Source of the DNA: Thuidium tamariscinum
Taxonomy: Eukaryota; Streptophyta; Bryopsida; Hypnales; Thuidiaceae
Length of the DNA: 64,000 nt
Direction of reading: 5' to 3'
Assembly (NCBI GenBank): GCA_947034885.2
Contig: OX344754.2
Location: forward strand, 14,340,501-14,404,500
Shown: piece by piece, positions 36,259 through 48,872 of the stretch
How the letters are laid out: each line of letters starts with the position of its first letter
Position numbering within the stretch: the first letter of the stretch is position 1
The notes under the pieces: generated by a model
The model's input: the letters and a program-made list of their open reading frames with translations, nothing else
Database searches by the model: none
What the model was told of the DNA's origin: nothing
Program-made: the position numbers and the translations under genes

Positions 36259-36562
36259 CAAATTTCAAAAAAATGGCGATATTCATTATGCCATTTTTCG
36301 GACCACGAGGTCCGAACTAAAAGCTAACATCTAGGACAAATATAGATTTTCAGACATCTAAGACATATGTAGATTTACAAAATCTATGACATTTTTACAG
36401 TTTGGACCTCGCAGTCCGAATCATCTTGGACTAGTACAGATTTGAGTCATCTACAACACATATAAATTTCAAAAATGTATGACGATTTTAGATTTCAGAC
36501 CTTGCGGTCCGAACTGTAAAAAGTGCCAAATTAATGGCATATCACCGTTTTACGAAATTCAC
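36259..36562. mobile_element. MITE, possibly Mutator-like, with GGACC..GGTCC repeats
   Basis: The left arm (CAAATTTCAAAAAAATGGCG, ATGCCATTTTTCGGACC) and right arm (GGTCCGAACTGTAAAAAGTG, ATGGCATATCACCGTTTTAC) are imperfectly inverted. About 300 bp, non-coding. GTAGATGG on the left and GTAGTCATTGG on the right suggest a damaged 9-10 bp duplication. Copy A of the duplicated block lacks it (near 7900). Confidence 0.6.
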
Positions 36563-37019
36563 CATGTAGTCATTGGTTACTGATACAATGCAATAATATT
36601 ATGGCATACACTTATTTAAATGTGACTTTAAAATTTGTCTAAAAATTCATATATCATATCTTTGATGGTCTTCATATGTTATTGAATTTGTTATTATTGA
36701 TTTTTAGGATTAATGTATCCACTTTTAGTCACCTAAATTATAATTTTCATGAAACAAAGTGAAATTTTTTATAATATGGAAACCAAAAATGCACCTATTC
36801 ATCTAGGAATTTAATTGTTTTTGTTATCTATATAGTAGTGAGGCTTTAACCTTATACAATATTACAAGAGAAATGGGTGTTTTAAGTATAGTCCTAGAGA
36901 TAAGATTTCAAGTAATGACCTTTATAGGAGACTTTAAGCAAGAAATTAGTGTCTTTCTAGTAAAATTTTACTAGAAAGACTCTTATTTCTTACTTAAAGT
37001 CTTCTATAAAGGTCAATAC

Positions 37020-37866
37020 TTAACCCCTAAGTGCTCAAGTGACCATTTTATGGTCGCTACCCAACTTTGGGCAGCATTTTCGGGCAAAAAAAAACTTTTT
37101 TCAATTTTCTTTTTTTCAAATTTTGAAAATATTGGATTGTGTTTCAACATTTGCATTCAAAACTTAGATCTATATGGTCAAACAAAAGTTATAGCAAAGA
37201 AAAGGAGAAATAGCACAAAGTGTTTAAAATTGCTTAGTGTTGAAAAATCTACTATTTGGGGGAAGTATTGATGCTCTCATTAATAAATATTTTTTATTTT
37301 TTAACAAATCAATAAAAACCACAATTTTGACCAATCAAAAAAAATTTCAAGTCCTAAAAATAGAAATTGTATTTTTGGTGAATTTTTGAAGTTGTATCTT
37401 CAAAATTCATTTGAAGAGAATCTATAAACTTTTTTTTTTCTTTGATCATATGAATACTTTCTAATTTTTGTGCTTTACATTATCTTCTTTGATGCTAACT
37501 TCAAAAAATTTGTAAAGCTTATATTTTATCACGCATTTGTCTTTTGTCCTAATCCCTTAGGCTTTTAGAGGTTGAATATTTTTAATTTTTTAATAAATCA
37601 ATAAAAAACACAATTTTGACCAATCAAAAAAAAATTTCAAGTCCTAAAAATAGAAATTGTATTTTTGGTGAATTTTTGAAGTAATATCTTCAAAATTCAT
37701 TTAAAAATAATCTAAAAATATATTTTTTTACTTTGACTATATAGATATTTTTTACTTTTTGTGCTTTACATTATCTTCTTTGATGCTAACTTCAAAAAAG
37801 TTATAGAACTTATATTTTATAACACATTTGTGTTTTGTCCTAACCCCTTGGGCTTTTAGGGGTTAA
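37020..37866. mobile_element. TTAA-flanked element 6, inserted in a foldback arm
   Basis: Starts TTAACCCCTAAGTGCTCAAG and ends TTGGGCTTTTAGGGGTTAA. TTAA on both sides. Removing it and one TTAA rejoins GGTCAATACTTAA to AATGTTATCTC, which matches the opposite arm (GGTCATTACTTGAAATCTTATC on its reverse strand, 36889-36917). Inside, a unit of about 290 bp is tandemly duplicated (37297-37575 and 37586-37866), each unit ending in a version of the right terminal repeat. Confidence 0.85.
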
Positions 37867-37896
37867 AATGTTATCTCTAAGACTATACTTAGAATC

Positions 37897-38189
37897 ATAA
37901 GAGGTTTTTCGGAGGTGTTGTGAGACTGTTTCAGCCTCGTTCCTCATTTCTGTGAATCAGCCCTGCTGATCAGAATAAAAAAATATTAAAAAAATAAAAA
38001 AATGAAAAAAATGAAAAAATAATAATAATAATAATAAATAAATAAAATTAAAAAAAAAAATTTAATAAAATATTATTATCTGATGTGGCAGTCTCTGTGC
38101 CACATCAGATCACTGTAGATCAGCTGCTGCAGCGAGTTCCCACAGTCCGGGAACTCGCAGTCTCTCAACTATGGAAGAAATCTTCTTAT
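37897..38189. mobile_element. MITE with ATAAGAGG ends
   Basis: Left ATAAGAGGTTTTTCGG, right GAAGAAATCTTCTTAT. It contains AT-rich simple sequence (37980-38060) and an internal inverted pair ATCTGATGTGGCA / TGCCACATCAGAT. It is related in design (TGACGTGGCAG, GGGAACT, GCAGTCT) to the element at 54988-55222. Confidence 0.6.
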
Positions 38190-38698
38190 GACCCCTTTCT
38201 CTTGTAGTACAACTAAAATACAACTACAAAATTCATTTTAAACTTGTTATATAAGATTTGAAGGTATATATTTCTACAAATTATAACTAATGCTTTTTTT
38301 TGTACATGTTAGAATAAAGTGTGGAGTGTCCACAAAAGATTTAAGTAATGAAGGTTTGTGGGCTGTCTTTAGGTAGTTTAGGGTGGATAGTGAGGTATCC
38401 ACCTAAAAGATAAACTATGTTAAAAAAACCCAAATTTTTTCTCCTCTTCCCTACTCATTGTTTTTTTTAAATTAATTCTTGAAATTTTTGAGTCTAAGAA
38501 TAATTTTAAATTTTTTTCAAAAATTTGAGAAAATACAAAAAAAATGGTAAAAAATTATTTTTGAAGTATTTATTTATTATTATTGTTTAATTATTAATTA
38601 ATCTTATATGATGTAGCAATCTCTTAACCACATCAAATTGCTTACACAATAGGGTTCCCGATATCCCTGATACGTTCACATGGTATATAAAACCGCAA

Positions 38699-38962
38699 TC
38701 ATTAGAAGAGATTTGAGGCCTCTAGAAGCTTACAAGTTCCTATACTATAGAAATATAGAAACACAGGAATCTGACATGGTCAAGAGTATGCCATGTCATT
38801 AAAAAAAATTCAATTTTTTTTTGAATTTTTCTTACATTTCATATTCAAAATTTTCCTTTAAATTATTGATTAATCGATTGATAATTGTAAGCGTGACAAT
38901 AGCCAACAATTTTAGAAACAAACTTGAAATTGCCTTCTTTAGGCCTCAAATCTCTCCTAATG
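38699..38962. mobile_element. MITE with ATTAGGAGAGATTTGAGGCCT ends
   Basis: ATTAGAAGAGATTTGAGGCC at 38701 is matched by the inverted GGCCTCAAATCTCTCCTAAT at 38942-38961. The match extends outward to AAAACC / GGTTTT. About 264 bp, non-coding. Confidence 0.7.
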
Positions 38963-40603
38963 GTTTTAAAGGGCCCTAAAACATTTAATTGTTTGAAAGA
39001 ATTTTAGATTGTTTTCAATTTCATGATTGAAGAAGCCTAAGATCTCCACATTATAGGCATCACTAGCCTTCAATTTATTGGCTGTATTGCAATAGTCTCC
39101 CTAGAGCCAATTATTAGCTTAGTTATCAACAAGGCTCATCAACAAGTTTGGCAATTGCTAAGGTTGGAATCAATGTTTAGGAAAAACAAACAAGTAGTTG
39201 AAAATTAACTAGTGGAATTGGAAAAAAACCGGAATGCAATTTGGACACGTTGGCAATAAACAGTAAAAAAATCTATAATTTTTTTGTTTTGAGTGTCGAA
39301 TAGAAGAAATAACTATATTCTAAACCTAAAAAATTGGTTCAATTTGAGAAGTGGATGAAAATAGACAATAAAATGTAACTCAAAAAACTTCCGAAATATT
39401 GGTAGACATATCCAAAATAATCCCATCTCCAACTCCAATTGCATCTCTTGTTACATTTATCTAAGATTTTTAGGTAGTCATGTTCTCAATACATAGATAG
39501 CAGAAGCAATTGGCATTTTGGATGTACATATCCTAAAACTACTTATTTGAACCTTGCTCTTATGATACCACCCTCCAATAGTCAATACTAGTTTTATTTG
39601 TTCTATTCTATATAGAATGAATAGTAGACAAAAGTTCCTCCATCTCTTCATTTCATAGACTCTAATACTAGTAGACCTTAAAAGGATCTTTGCTTCTTTG
39701 TTACTATGTCATCTTTCATTTGTGACAGAAGATGAAAAACGGATATAATATTTCTTGCCAATCCTCCAGAATGCTCTAGTATGGTAGCAACTTGGTAATT
39801 GACAAATGAAATGGTTTGAAGACAATAAAACCACACTACTGTAGAAACATTCAACAGGAGAGAATGATTAACTCCAATCATGTTTATGATTATCCTACAT
39901 GAAGAATAATTCAAAACAATTCAACACGACTTCACTATACATGACATGGACAGTACATCAACGTTCTCCTTTTTTTTGGCCTTCACAACCAACAATGCTT
40001 GAAAAACAAAACACTTGTTTCTTCATGGGCGTATTACTCAATCACATAACCACTTGCATTAATAGACCAATGAGACGCTTCCACTTCAATCATTGCCTTT
40101 CGTCTAAGGTGATAACCTTCTAATTTTCTCCGTGGACAGGTACGCAGACAGTGCCGCAAATGTAGCAGATGTCTGCACAAAATACAAACTGAACAAAGAA
40201 GAAAACCTTTTGCAATCCAACGATAATATAATTGTAGAAAGACCTTTTTCTTGTGAATACTTGACACACTCTCCACTTAAGCTGCAAAATGGAAGCAACT
40301 GATAATCAGCTTGATTTTCAGTCGTGTGGTCAATGTGACCACATCAACAAGTTCAACCAGAATGGTACAACCAGGAGAGAACATCAGCATGCTGTGTTTT
40401 CTGCCCTAAAAACATGCTGGGCTTTTTGGTCAGAGTTATCTAACAGATACAACAACGTCTATTGTGTTTGACACAGCAGCTATCAAACCCCTCAACCTTC
40501 TTAAAAACATGTTCGTAGAATATTCAGGAACATTGATTTCTCAGATTTTCCAAGAATATTTGAGAACATTCTACAAATATTTGAACAGGGTTGTAAGCGA
40601 ATG
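38963..40603. other. Intergenic, with possible exon relics
   Basis: No intact gene. On the minus strand at 40110-40180, after an acceptor (TTTTGTGCAG), TSATFAALSAYLSTEKIRRL followed by S, P and a stop looks protein-like but I cannot name it. The rest is downstream of the lipase gene. Confidence 0.35.
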
Positions 40604-43600
40604 TTACGTACATGCTTGCATGGCATCCAAAATGCTGTCACGGATGTTAAAACAGCCGTGATCCGAGAGCAGGGTGCTGGACAGGACGATTCTGCCGAAA
40701 CGAGAGGAAGAGTCTGTGCTACAGATGACAACATGTTTGAACTTGGACCCTCTCGGAGCTTCTTCCCCTCGTTGGAATGGCCTCGCGGGAACGGGAATGG
40801 CAGTCATCCGCTCCTCCCGTTTCAGTTTCTGCCTTCGGATGTGATACAGACGCCCCGGAACGAACAAACGCCGACTCTCGAGCTCTTGCTTGCTGACTGC
40901 TGGTCCTTTGGCGACGGCAACAATAGCTTTGGCAGCTATGCCTGCATCGGTATCTGGGCCATCCCTATTGGAAATGGATTTATCTTCCTCGACCACTGAT
41001 GCACAAAAGATAGAGACGTCAGACGTTGAGATCGTTTAAACCACGAAGCCCGAATTGGGCTTCATGGGGTTTTTTAGCAGTTTTGAGTCGGTCAGATGGG
41101 AACTTTCTTTGGGATCCATTTCTTTTCTTTTCTCACCAACACATACAATGTTGTTCGCTGATTTTAGTGATACAAATCTTGAACCCGTTTGAATTATATT
41201 CTCACAATATGATCATTCAAATTTGCCATCAATCACTAGGTCCAATTTTGGGCAACTTGGTCCTTTAAAGTATCGTTACTAGGTTTAAATAGAGAGTGGA
41301 GGGTCTTACACTTGTTTGAATTGGAGCTCCCCAGTAAAGGACATCCGTGCTGCACACGTGCTTCTTGTAGTTTTTGGAACACGGAGGCTCCCACTTCGCT
41401 CGCAAACCTCATAACGTTACTCATTTTGAGCTGCTCAAGTGTGTCCATCACCTTCTTTGCTTTTCCGTCCAATCTGAAAAAGGTAGACACAATCCACACA
41501 ATCAGTCCATGTCTTTAAGGAAAGTTCAAAGAGCTACCTTAACTCACATACAGACAGAAAATACTGAATTCATGTAAAGCAAATGGGAAATGTAGTTGAA
41601 TTCTGATCCCCAAACGCCCAGAAGCTAAGCATCAAACTTTTCAAGAGATAGTTGGTCCACGAGACCCGCTAAAAACAGGGATTCATGGTTTTGAAACGAC
41701 CAATTCGATGTATTATATTATGAAAACTGTAATTCAGATGGGGCCAAATTTAATATCAGTAGTATCATCAGAGATAAACATTACATGTTCTGATCAGTCA
41801 ATAAATAAAATAGAAAACATGAAAGTCCCCATAGACCCTACTCAATACTGATGAAAAATGAAGTCGTTTAGGGTTCAATATTTACAAGTTCGTGTCTTGA
41901 ATCTCATCACGTAAAGCCTCAATGGCTGCCGGGTTCAATCGTGGCACTACGTCATCCTGCAAAAAAACAAAATCTTAGACAAGCCGTTTAATTCCAACTT
42001 ACCAACAGGTGCAGCAGGTATGTTCAATCAAACGGGCTTCAATCTGCATCATCACAAAAGTCTCTCTCCACTTGCTATCAACCATTAAATTGGTTGAAGG
42101 GTAAGAACCCAAGGACACAATATCAGTGTCATTTCAACGTTCCTTTTATTGTCATTTTAAGTACTAAAAATGGCACTGAGTCGATTAGTTGATTAATCAA
42201 TAGGATTATTATTGAAAAAAATGAAAATCAGATATATAATAGGTCACTTAGGTAAACCTGTAGAACGACGTTGCGGATGTAGTACTTTGTAGTCTCAGCT
42301 AGACTTCGATCAACACAGGGAGCACAACCATAACCCCAACACGTGACATGGGAAGGGAGGATCCCTAGTGATGTTTTGAAAAACCAGGACCATGCAGTTG
42401 AATGAATCATCATCGCCAATAGAGCGGCAACAGCACCTCCTAAAGAATGCCCTGTTAGAGCTAGCATGTAGCCCTGTTAAACATACACACAATTTAGTAA
42501 TCAGCTCTGGAAATACGATATATTGCGTACTCCATAACATTCTTTATCAATACAACTTCGGTTTCTTTTCAAACTCAACTGAATGCACATATCCAAATTC
42601 AAGCTAATTTTCCCAGATCCCTTTCAAATAACGTCCCTTTCAAGTGTACACAAAAGTGAAGCTGTAAACTGTTATAATTATTGTTATTGTTATAATGGGA
42701 CAATTTAAGTCTGAAAAGATTGTAGTGCCCAGTAGTATTTTTTTCTAGCTAAAACAAAACCTGACAAGCAAAAGTTCACGACATTTGGCTCAAATTTGGC
42801 ACCAAATCTATTGTTTTTTAAAATTCAATTTCTAAGCAATGCCCGCGATATAAACGCACCGGATTCTCTGCAAGGAGCCTCTTCAGTAAAGGTCCTTCCT
42901 TCTCCAAAAGCCACTTTGCTGCTCCAAGCATTCCCGAGTGGGCATTCCTAAACACACAGAGAAATTAATTTTAAATAATCTTAGGCATGGAGAAAAATCG
43001 AATGTCACGACAGTCAGCAAGAGCGACTTAATTTTTAAAATTTTTCTAACAAGTCTATTGACCGTTAAACAATAGTGACCACTTACCCTTGTTGAAAAGG
43101 CTCATTGTGGGGATTCAAATCTGTCAATATATCAGTGGTGTTGTATGTCCCACGAATGCTCATGACTACATATTTCTTTACGTGATGCACAGCAATGAAG
43201 TAGGCAGGTTTGTTGAAGGCCGACTCTACAACCATCCGCGCCACATCTCGATCTCGTAACTAAATAAATTGAACCACAAAAACAAAGGATCAGACTCTGA
43301 TACACATAATGCTCACAACTGCTCTTATGTTTTCCAATCTCTGACCTGCACGATGTCTATAACAAGCAAGGAAATTGTCAATAAAAAAGTACATACCAAT
43401 GCAGTAGTTTAAAAGACTCAACCATGGTTGGTATCTAAATTAAAACCACAGTTGAAAACTCAATAAAAAAATACTCTAGAAAACTTAGTTGAGTTAAACA
43501 GATAGGGTTTACGTGAGAAACTATTTTAAATGGGGTTACAATTGGTAGAGTTTCAGGCAGCTAAGTTTTCTAAACTACCCTGTGCGGGTTCTCTGCTAAC

Positions 43601-44468
43601 GAGTGCACGCTCAGAGCTATAAAACTCGGGAATTTACACATTCCCAAAGTATGAAGTGTCTTGGTCAAATTAAAACTACATTGACAAAGAAAGCTCATTC
43701 TCGTAAACAAGAAGAACAGACAATTCTTACCTGCATCGAAGTCAGAAGAGTAGATCGGTCTTTCTCGTATGCAGCTGTTGACCAACGGAGCCATTCTAGC
43801 ATCTCTCTCAATTCAGCTCTGCATTCCAATAAAGAATAAAGAATAATTATTAACTAAAACGAATCTTAAACAAGTGGCTAATTGCAAGTGTCCCTACCCC
43901 AAATAGAATACAATAAATGTCATGTATATAAATTTTTCCATGTTATCCTCAAGAGAATCTTCCGTAAAATCGTCACTGCTTGAAATTTCAAATACCCAAT
44001 TTTATAAATTGACAGGGCCACTATTTTCTACGACTATATATCACAAGAAAGACGTTCGTTCTTTGAATGATGAGCCCCAACATTCTAAAATTTCTTTTAT
44101 CGTGCAGATGTCATTTCAATTAAGACTAAACTTTCTACATTATTGAACCGTTGCTTAGTCTTTTCCCATGCTGTAGAGACACCAAACTACCACAAAGATG
44201 GAAAATGGACAAGCTTCAACTAGAATCAAGAAATTTGTTCCAGTGTAAGTAGATTTGTAGGTCTACCGGTCTCGGACTACAACGCCCTTGATTGAGTCAG
44301 ATACACCCTCCCTAGTATGGCGCTGGTAGAGCTTAAAAAGGCCAGCCGTTGTATCCGAGATACTCCATCTGGTTGCTCCCTGTGAAACCTGACTCAAACT
44401 TTCTGACAAGGCTGCAATAACTTTGTCTATACGACATTTTCCTGAATGCCTTCCTCCACATTTTTGGC
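40604..44468 (-). CDS. Class 3 lipase, diacylglycerol-lipase type (multi-exon; 5' end unresolved)
   Basis: Predicted serine lipase acting on mono/diacylglycerols. Exons on the minus strand, all phases consistent: about 44468-44267, 43818-43731, 43259-43087, 42947-42860, 42473-42258, 41956-41886, 41473-41310, 40995-40604. In order they encode ALSESLSQVSQGATRWSISD, AELREMLEWLRWSTAAYEKD, KYVVMSIRGTYNTTDILTDL (lipase oxyanion region), HSGMLGAAKWLLEKEGPLLK, LTGHSLGGAVAALLAMM (Ser nucleophile in GHSLGG), DDVVPRLNPAAIEALRDEIQ (catalytic Asp), an amphipathic exon, then LFVPGRLYHIRRQ and LLSDHGCFNIRDSILDAM (catalytic His in SDH). About 400 residues from the second exon on. The acceptor of the first listed exon could also be at one of several in-phase AGs downstream, and upstream exons probably exist (see 45823). 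Plant relatives share the N-terminal LSETL and GHSLGG layout. Catalysis and substrate are inferred from the family. Confidence 0.88.
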
Positions 44469-45822
44469 CTGTGGACATCACAATCATACACTCCACAGTC
44501 ACACACTTGCATTCCAAAATTCTCGTGCAAATCAGTAATGTCCACCATTAACAAACCAAAGATATTCGCTACATCAAATAGTACGAGGTTTTTGGAAGAG
44601 AATTTGAAGACAATTCATTGAGTTTCTGTTCTACAAATGTGAAATAGAGAACAATTTAATGCACTTGACACTTACAGCGGACTTCCTCAATCAAATGTGG
44701 TTCCATTGTTTCCAAGCTGGTCAGCTTAATAAAATTTGTTGAAAGATGGCATTAGTTAAGCTGCATCAAGGTCACAGAACATGGGTCATGCTGTTGACTT
44801 TAGAGCTTTGGGAACAAGACGCAACAAGAGCATTGATTGTAACACGCGATGCTACATTCAAGGTGCAATTCCTTGAATGAAATATAAAAATTACGAACAT
44901 TATTTCAACGTTGTTTTAAGTACCCCGTACCCCATGTCATTCATGAGTAGTAATGTCACGACGCAAATTGCCTACAAAGATTTAAGGTAACTGTACCTAA
45001 TTGTGACCTGTTTGCAAACCCATCCGATCTAGATTCTTGCCTTCATGTACAGCTTTCATACATGAAAGCCTAGCTACACCTATTCTTTGTGCTTAAAAAA
45101 TTCATCGTTTTATCATATGGAGTCCAAAAAATACATTCTAAGAGAATCTAAAATCCCTTGGGACTATCAACCAGACCCAACCAAACCTTTTACAGTTCAA
45201 TAATGGGCCTTATTTGGATGCATTCAGGTGTTGTTAGCTTATTAAAAGAAGAAGTTGTTACATATCGAAACAAAACAAGCAAAATTAAACCGCATATTCT
45301 CACGTGTGAAGACGATGAGCTTTCGATTGTTCAAAATTGAGCTCAACTTTGCAAAACAAGGAATCACGACTTCCTTAAGATTTCTTTTCGTGCCACTTCC
45401 AAAGGTGCCCAACAAGGATTCTCTCCAATATTACATTCTGCCCAATACCCAATACTTCTCAATCATTCAATTACGCAATCAATTCAACGTTGTGACTCTG
45501 CCGATCTGCCATCGAACTGTGGAATGCGGGGGTAGAGTGCTGCTCACGAGACCCCCCGCGTGTACAGTCTGCAAAGAAGATGTACCAGAGGTGTACATTT
45601 CACGGCGTGGGGTCTCCTGGGCAGCAATTGTCCCAAATGCGGAACCTCTCAACAGATGTACAGCAATAACTTGCCATTACTACTGGCAATAAAAGAAAAA
45701 CTCAAGATCTGAAAACCCTTTGATGAGCATTGCAAAGTACATCACCTACTCTCACCCTCTCCATACTTCTGAAGCATCTGCCGACTACAATCACAAGACG
45801 AGAGTAAAAAACAAATACTCAC

Positions 45823-45895
45823 ATAATTGTGAGACAGCTCCACAGCTCCTGCGACCAAATCTTCGGCAGGACCACTTCTCTTCGCCAATCCCAAG
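45823..45895 (-). CDS. Candidate upstream exon of the lipase gene
   Basis: The minus strand reads LGLAKRSGPAEDLVAGAVEL then SHNY and a strong donor (GTGAGTATTTG). The stop just upstream in frame means an acceptor must lie within about 25 bases, in a CTCTCTCTTGG stretch. How it joins the exon at 44468 is not solved: one more exon of length 3n+1 is needed. A transcription start near 46,440 with ATG at 46420 is possible but unsupported by family knowledge. Confidence 0.3.
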
Positions 45896-47162
45896 AGAGA
45901 GACATGGTGTTACGGCGCTTGCATTCTTAGGTCTCCACGAAATCTTCAGTTAGAAGCAAGAAGATCACGAAACCAAAATTCCAAAGGAGTCTAACTACCA
46001 CACTCGTAACCGAAAAAAACTTCGTAAAATCCTGAACCACCCACCGTCACACATTGATGACCCCAATCAAGTAAAGGAAAGAGTGAAAGCAGGGGAGTAA
46101 ATGTAGACGAAGTTTACAACTTTATAACTTCAAAGACTCCCCACCCCCCCACATCGCCCTTCTTCGGTTGTATCGAAAGAAAACAAATTGCAAAAGAATT
46201 GGAAGAAGGGTGTTTGTAGACAGCTGGAAGTGAAATTGTGAAGCAGGAAACAAGTAGCTTGTGAGAAGCGAAGGAAATGCTGGGAAAGAGGAGAGTGCGA
46301 GATTCGGTGCCACAGCGAGAGTGCAAGTGTCTGTTGTTGGATTCGGCACTGGTGCCAGGAAGGTCGTTTGCTCTTTCTAGAGCTTTCAAGCAAAGCCTGT
46401 GCCGCCTCTGCTGCCGACATAGCAGGGGACCCGCCCTTCAGTAACTTCAGTTGTTACTCTTTTGGCTTTTTCTCTTGTTGGAAACTGTAAGTTATTGGCT
46501 CTGAACTCGACGGGACATCATAACATTATTACGCAGTGCTGGGTCCCGTTTAGCTTTTGCATCCTCAAATCTAGGAACTCCTCTAGCATCTAGTATTGCA
46601 ATTGGATGTCTCTCAGAAATTACTATAAACTATAAAATTTGAATCTCAACCATCAATATAACTATCCCTTAAAAAGATGCAACCCTCCCCTCTCTTCTTT
46701 TGGTACAGAAAAAAGTCAACCATAAATTGATTCTAAAAAAAAAATAACCTCCTTCCCCTATTGTCAATCACAATATAGTACAAATATACAAACATGGAAA
46801 TATTGATAGTGATATATATGTACATACATATGAATATAGATACAAAGGTTGAATACAATTTGGTTATAACAACAAAAATATGGCTATGGATATTAGAGCA
46901 TAGTACGGCTACAAAAGCATTAACCCATATTGTTTGGTCTTGATAATACATTTGAAAATTACATAGGGGGGATTTGCTAAAAATTAAACAACCTTCGCAA
47001 ATAAATTAATAAAGCCTTCTGTAAATCCTCACTTTTGGGTGGGTAGGAAAGGAACTTGTGCCTCACTATCCACCCAAAAGATGGGTTACAAATTCCAAGC
47101 AAGGAAGAGTCTTATACCTTCTAGGTTGGGGAAGCCATGGACGGAGTATATAATGCAAAAAG

Positions 47163-47289
47163 TTAAATTGTGCATTCCAAAGTAGCCCCCGCCTACTAAT
47201 CCTAACAAGATCTTGACACAAATCACTTGGCCTAATTGGGATCTTGTCAAAGATTGTAGGTGGGGCCTACTTTAGAATGCATGATTTAA
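47163..47289. mobile_element. Hairpin MITE, about 50-bp arms
   Basis: Left TTAAATTGTGCATTCCAAAG TAGCCCCCGCCTAC and right GTAGGTGGGGCCTACTTTAG AATGCATGATTTAA are inverted with few mismatches, continuing inward through GATCTTG / CAAGATC. 127 bp in all. Confidence 0.7.
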
Positions 47290-48872
47290 TGTCTTATATA
47301 TATAATGTTATAGAAAAGGCTTTGCAAGGGAATCAAGTCATTGCCTAGTAGTGATCCTAGAACTAGTTTATAGAATTTAGAGCAACATGCTACCTTCAAG
47401 ATAAACTAACTTAGTATGCCTTATATTGTTGCTATAGTCAAAATCAAACTAAAAATAATATTCTAAATTTTTATTGCATAAAAACTTTGAAATTCAATAA
47501 CTTTCACACCATGGGTTAGAAAGCAAAGAAACCAAGCCCATGCAACCTTCCTCGCCAATGGCTTCCTAACAACACCAAAAACATGACGAGGGGAGACACG
47601 GTCTAGAAGATTTTTAAAAAAAAACAAAAAAAACTTGGTTTAAAGTATAGATAGGCATCAACTTTGGTTAGTTCTTTGAGAGTGAGTAGTATCCAAAAAA
47701 ATAAGAGAAGAAAGGATTTTGCTAGTTGTAAAGGATTATTGGGAACATTGTAACACGAAACTGACTAAATAGATGCTAATCACTACAAGAAAATGTAGTC
47801 CAAGATGACAAGTTTATGATAGAATTGTCCAAAATGAGACAACCATGTTTTCGCATCCTCACCTTGTCAATTTGTTAAAGCTTGGCAACTTTTTGGCAAC
47901 TTGCTCTTAAAATCTTAATTCATATTTGATCCCCCCCCCCTCCCATTTTTAAGACAACAACTATCCATAGATGACATGAAGAGAAACAAATGATGGTAAA
48001 GATAGTCAATTTGCGAGAACCCAAAGAATTCATTGAACATTTTACCAAAGTCATCTTTTAACCATGTGCCACCAATATCTTGTCTTGAGTTGTTTATAGA
48101 GAAGAGAAACTCTTTATATACAAATGGGGTGGTAGGAGGTAGAACAACCCATGTGGAATATGTAGTTAAAAAGTTGTAGGAACTCAACCGCTCTTAGTCA
48201 AGTTTGAAGTAGGAATTTAATTAAAATTAGAATTTCAGACCTCATTTAGGCATAGTAGAATATCTATTTACATAAAACTTTGAATTAAAAAAAGGCAGGA
48301 AATAAACCAAGTTTCATCTCCCAAAATCCATTTGAAATTTCCATCCTTGAATCAAAAGTTATGGACAATTGTCAAAAAAGTTTTTGTAACATATGTAATA
48401 TATTTTACATAAAATAAGTAAGATACACTCAACACTCTTTTCATTTATACAATCTCAAGTAGTGTGATTGTCATCCAAGTTTTCATCTAAATTCATGTAC
48501 ATTATTCAATCCTTATCTAATTTCATCCAATTCTTCACCCAAATTAAACCACATTCATCCATTCATCATCCACATTAGTGTGAACAAATCTTAAACTATT
48601 CAAATTAAACTATTCTTAAACTATTCTTGCACTAATTGAATCAACTCGGGTTGTAATTGACTATGCTCTTTACGACACACAAGAGTATCAAAATTTTCAC
48701 CCTTGAAATTCTAAATTCTCAAGATAAGGAATTACTAATCAGTAGGAGATTAGCTGTCTTTAATCTAACTTACACAATTTAATAGAATCTATTTACATTT
48801 TTTATCTATACATACATCTATACATTAAGGACGTTTGGAATATTCTCTTTTATTTTGTTTGTTTGTTACACT

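Larger units (their letters stand above)
36862..38207. mobile_element. Nested transposon stack in a foldback element
   Basis: Outer ends TTACAAGAGAAATGGGT and ACCCCTTTCTCTTGTAG are inverted. Inside, 36952-36980 is centred on a perfect palindrome of GTCTTTCTAGTAAAA, extended by arms from about 36880 to 37019 and beyond. The right arm is split by a TTAA element (37020-37866), and another MITE (37897-38189) follows. Copy A of the segmental duplication lacks the whole stack (near 8130). Confidence 0.7.
33690..38430. repeat. Segmental duplication, copy B (matches 5455-8360)
   Basis: Same gene and flanks as copy A, same orientation, about 28 kb away. It is lengthened by insertions: about 700 bp at roughly 35500-36200, a MITE at 36259-36562 and a nested stack at 36862-38207. 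Each interrupts DNA that is continuous in copy A, which gives approximate empty sites. Confidence 0.85.

Noticed and set aside
40601-40999. 132-codon plus-strand frame opposite the last lipase exon
   Set aside because: The minus strand carries the conserved lipase C terminus with the catalytic His and a matching splice phase.
45255-45692. 145-codon plus-strand frame
   Set aside because: No family resemblance, and it lies where 5' exons of the minus-strand lipase are expected.
47915-48187. 90-codon minus-strand frame
   Set aside because: Protein-like in places but not recognisable, and no splice or promoter support.
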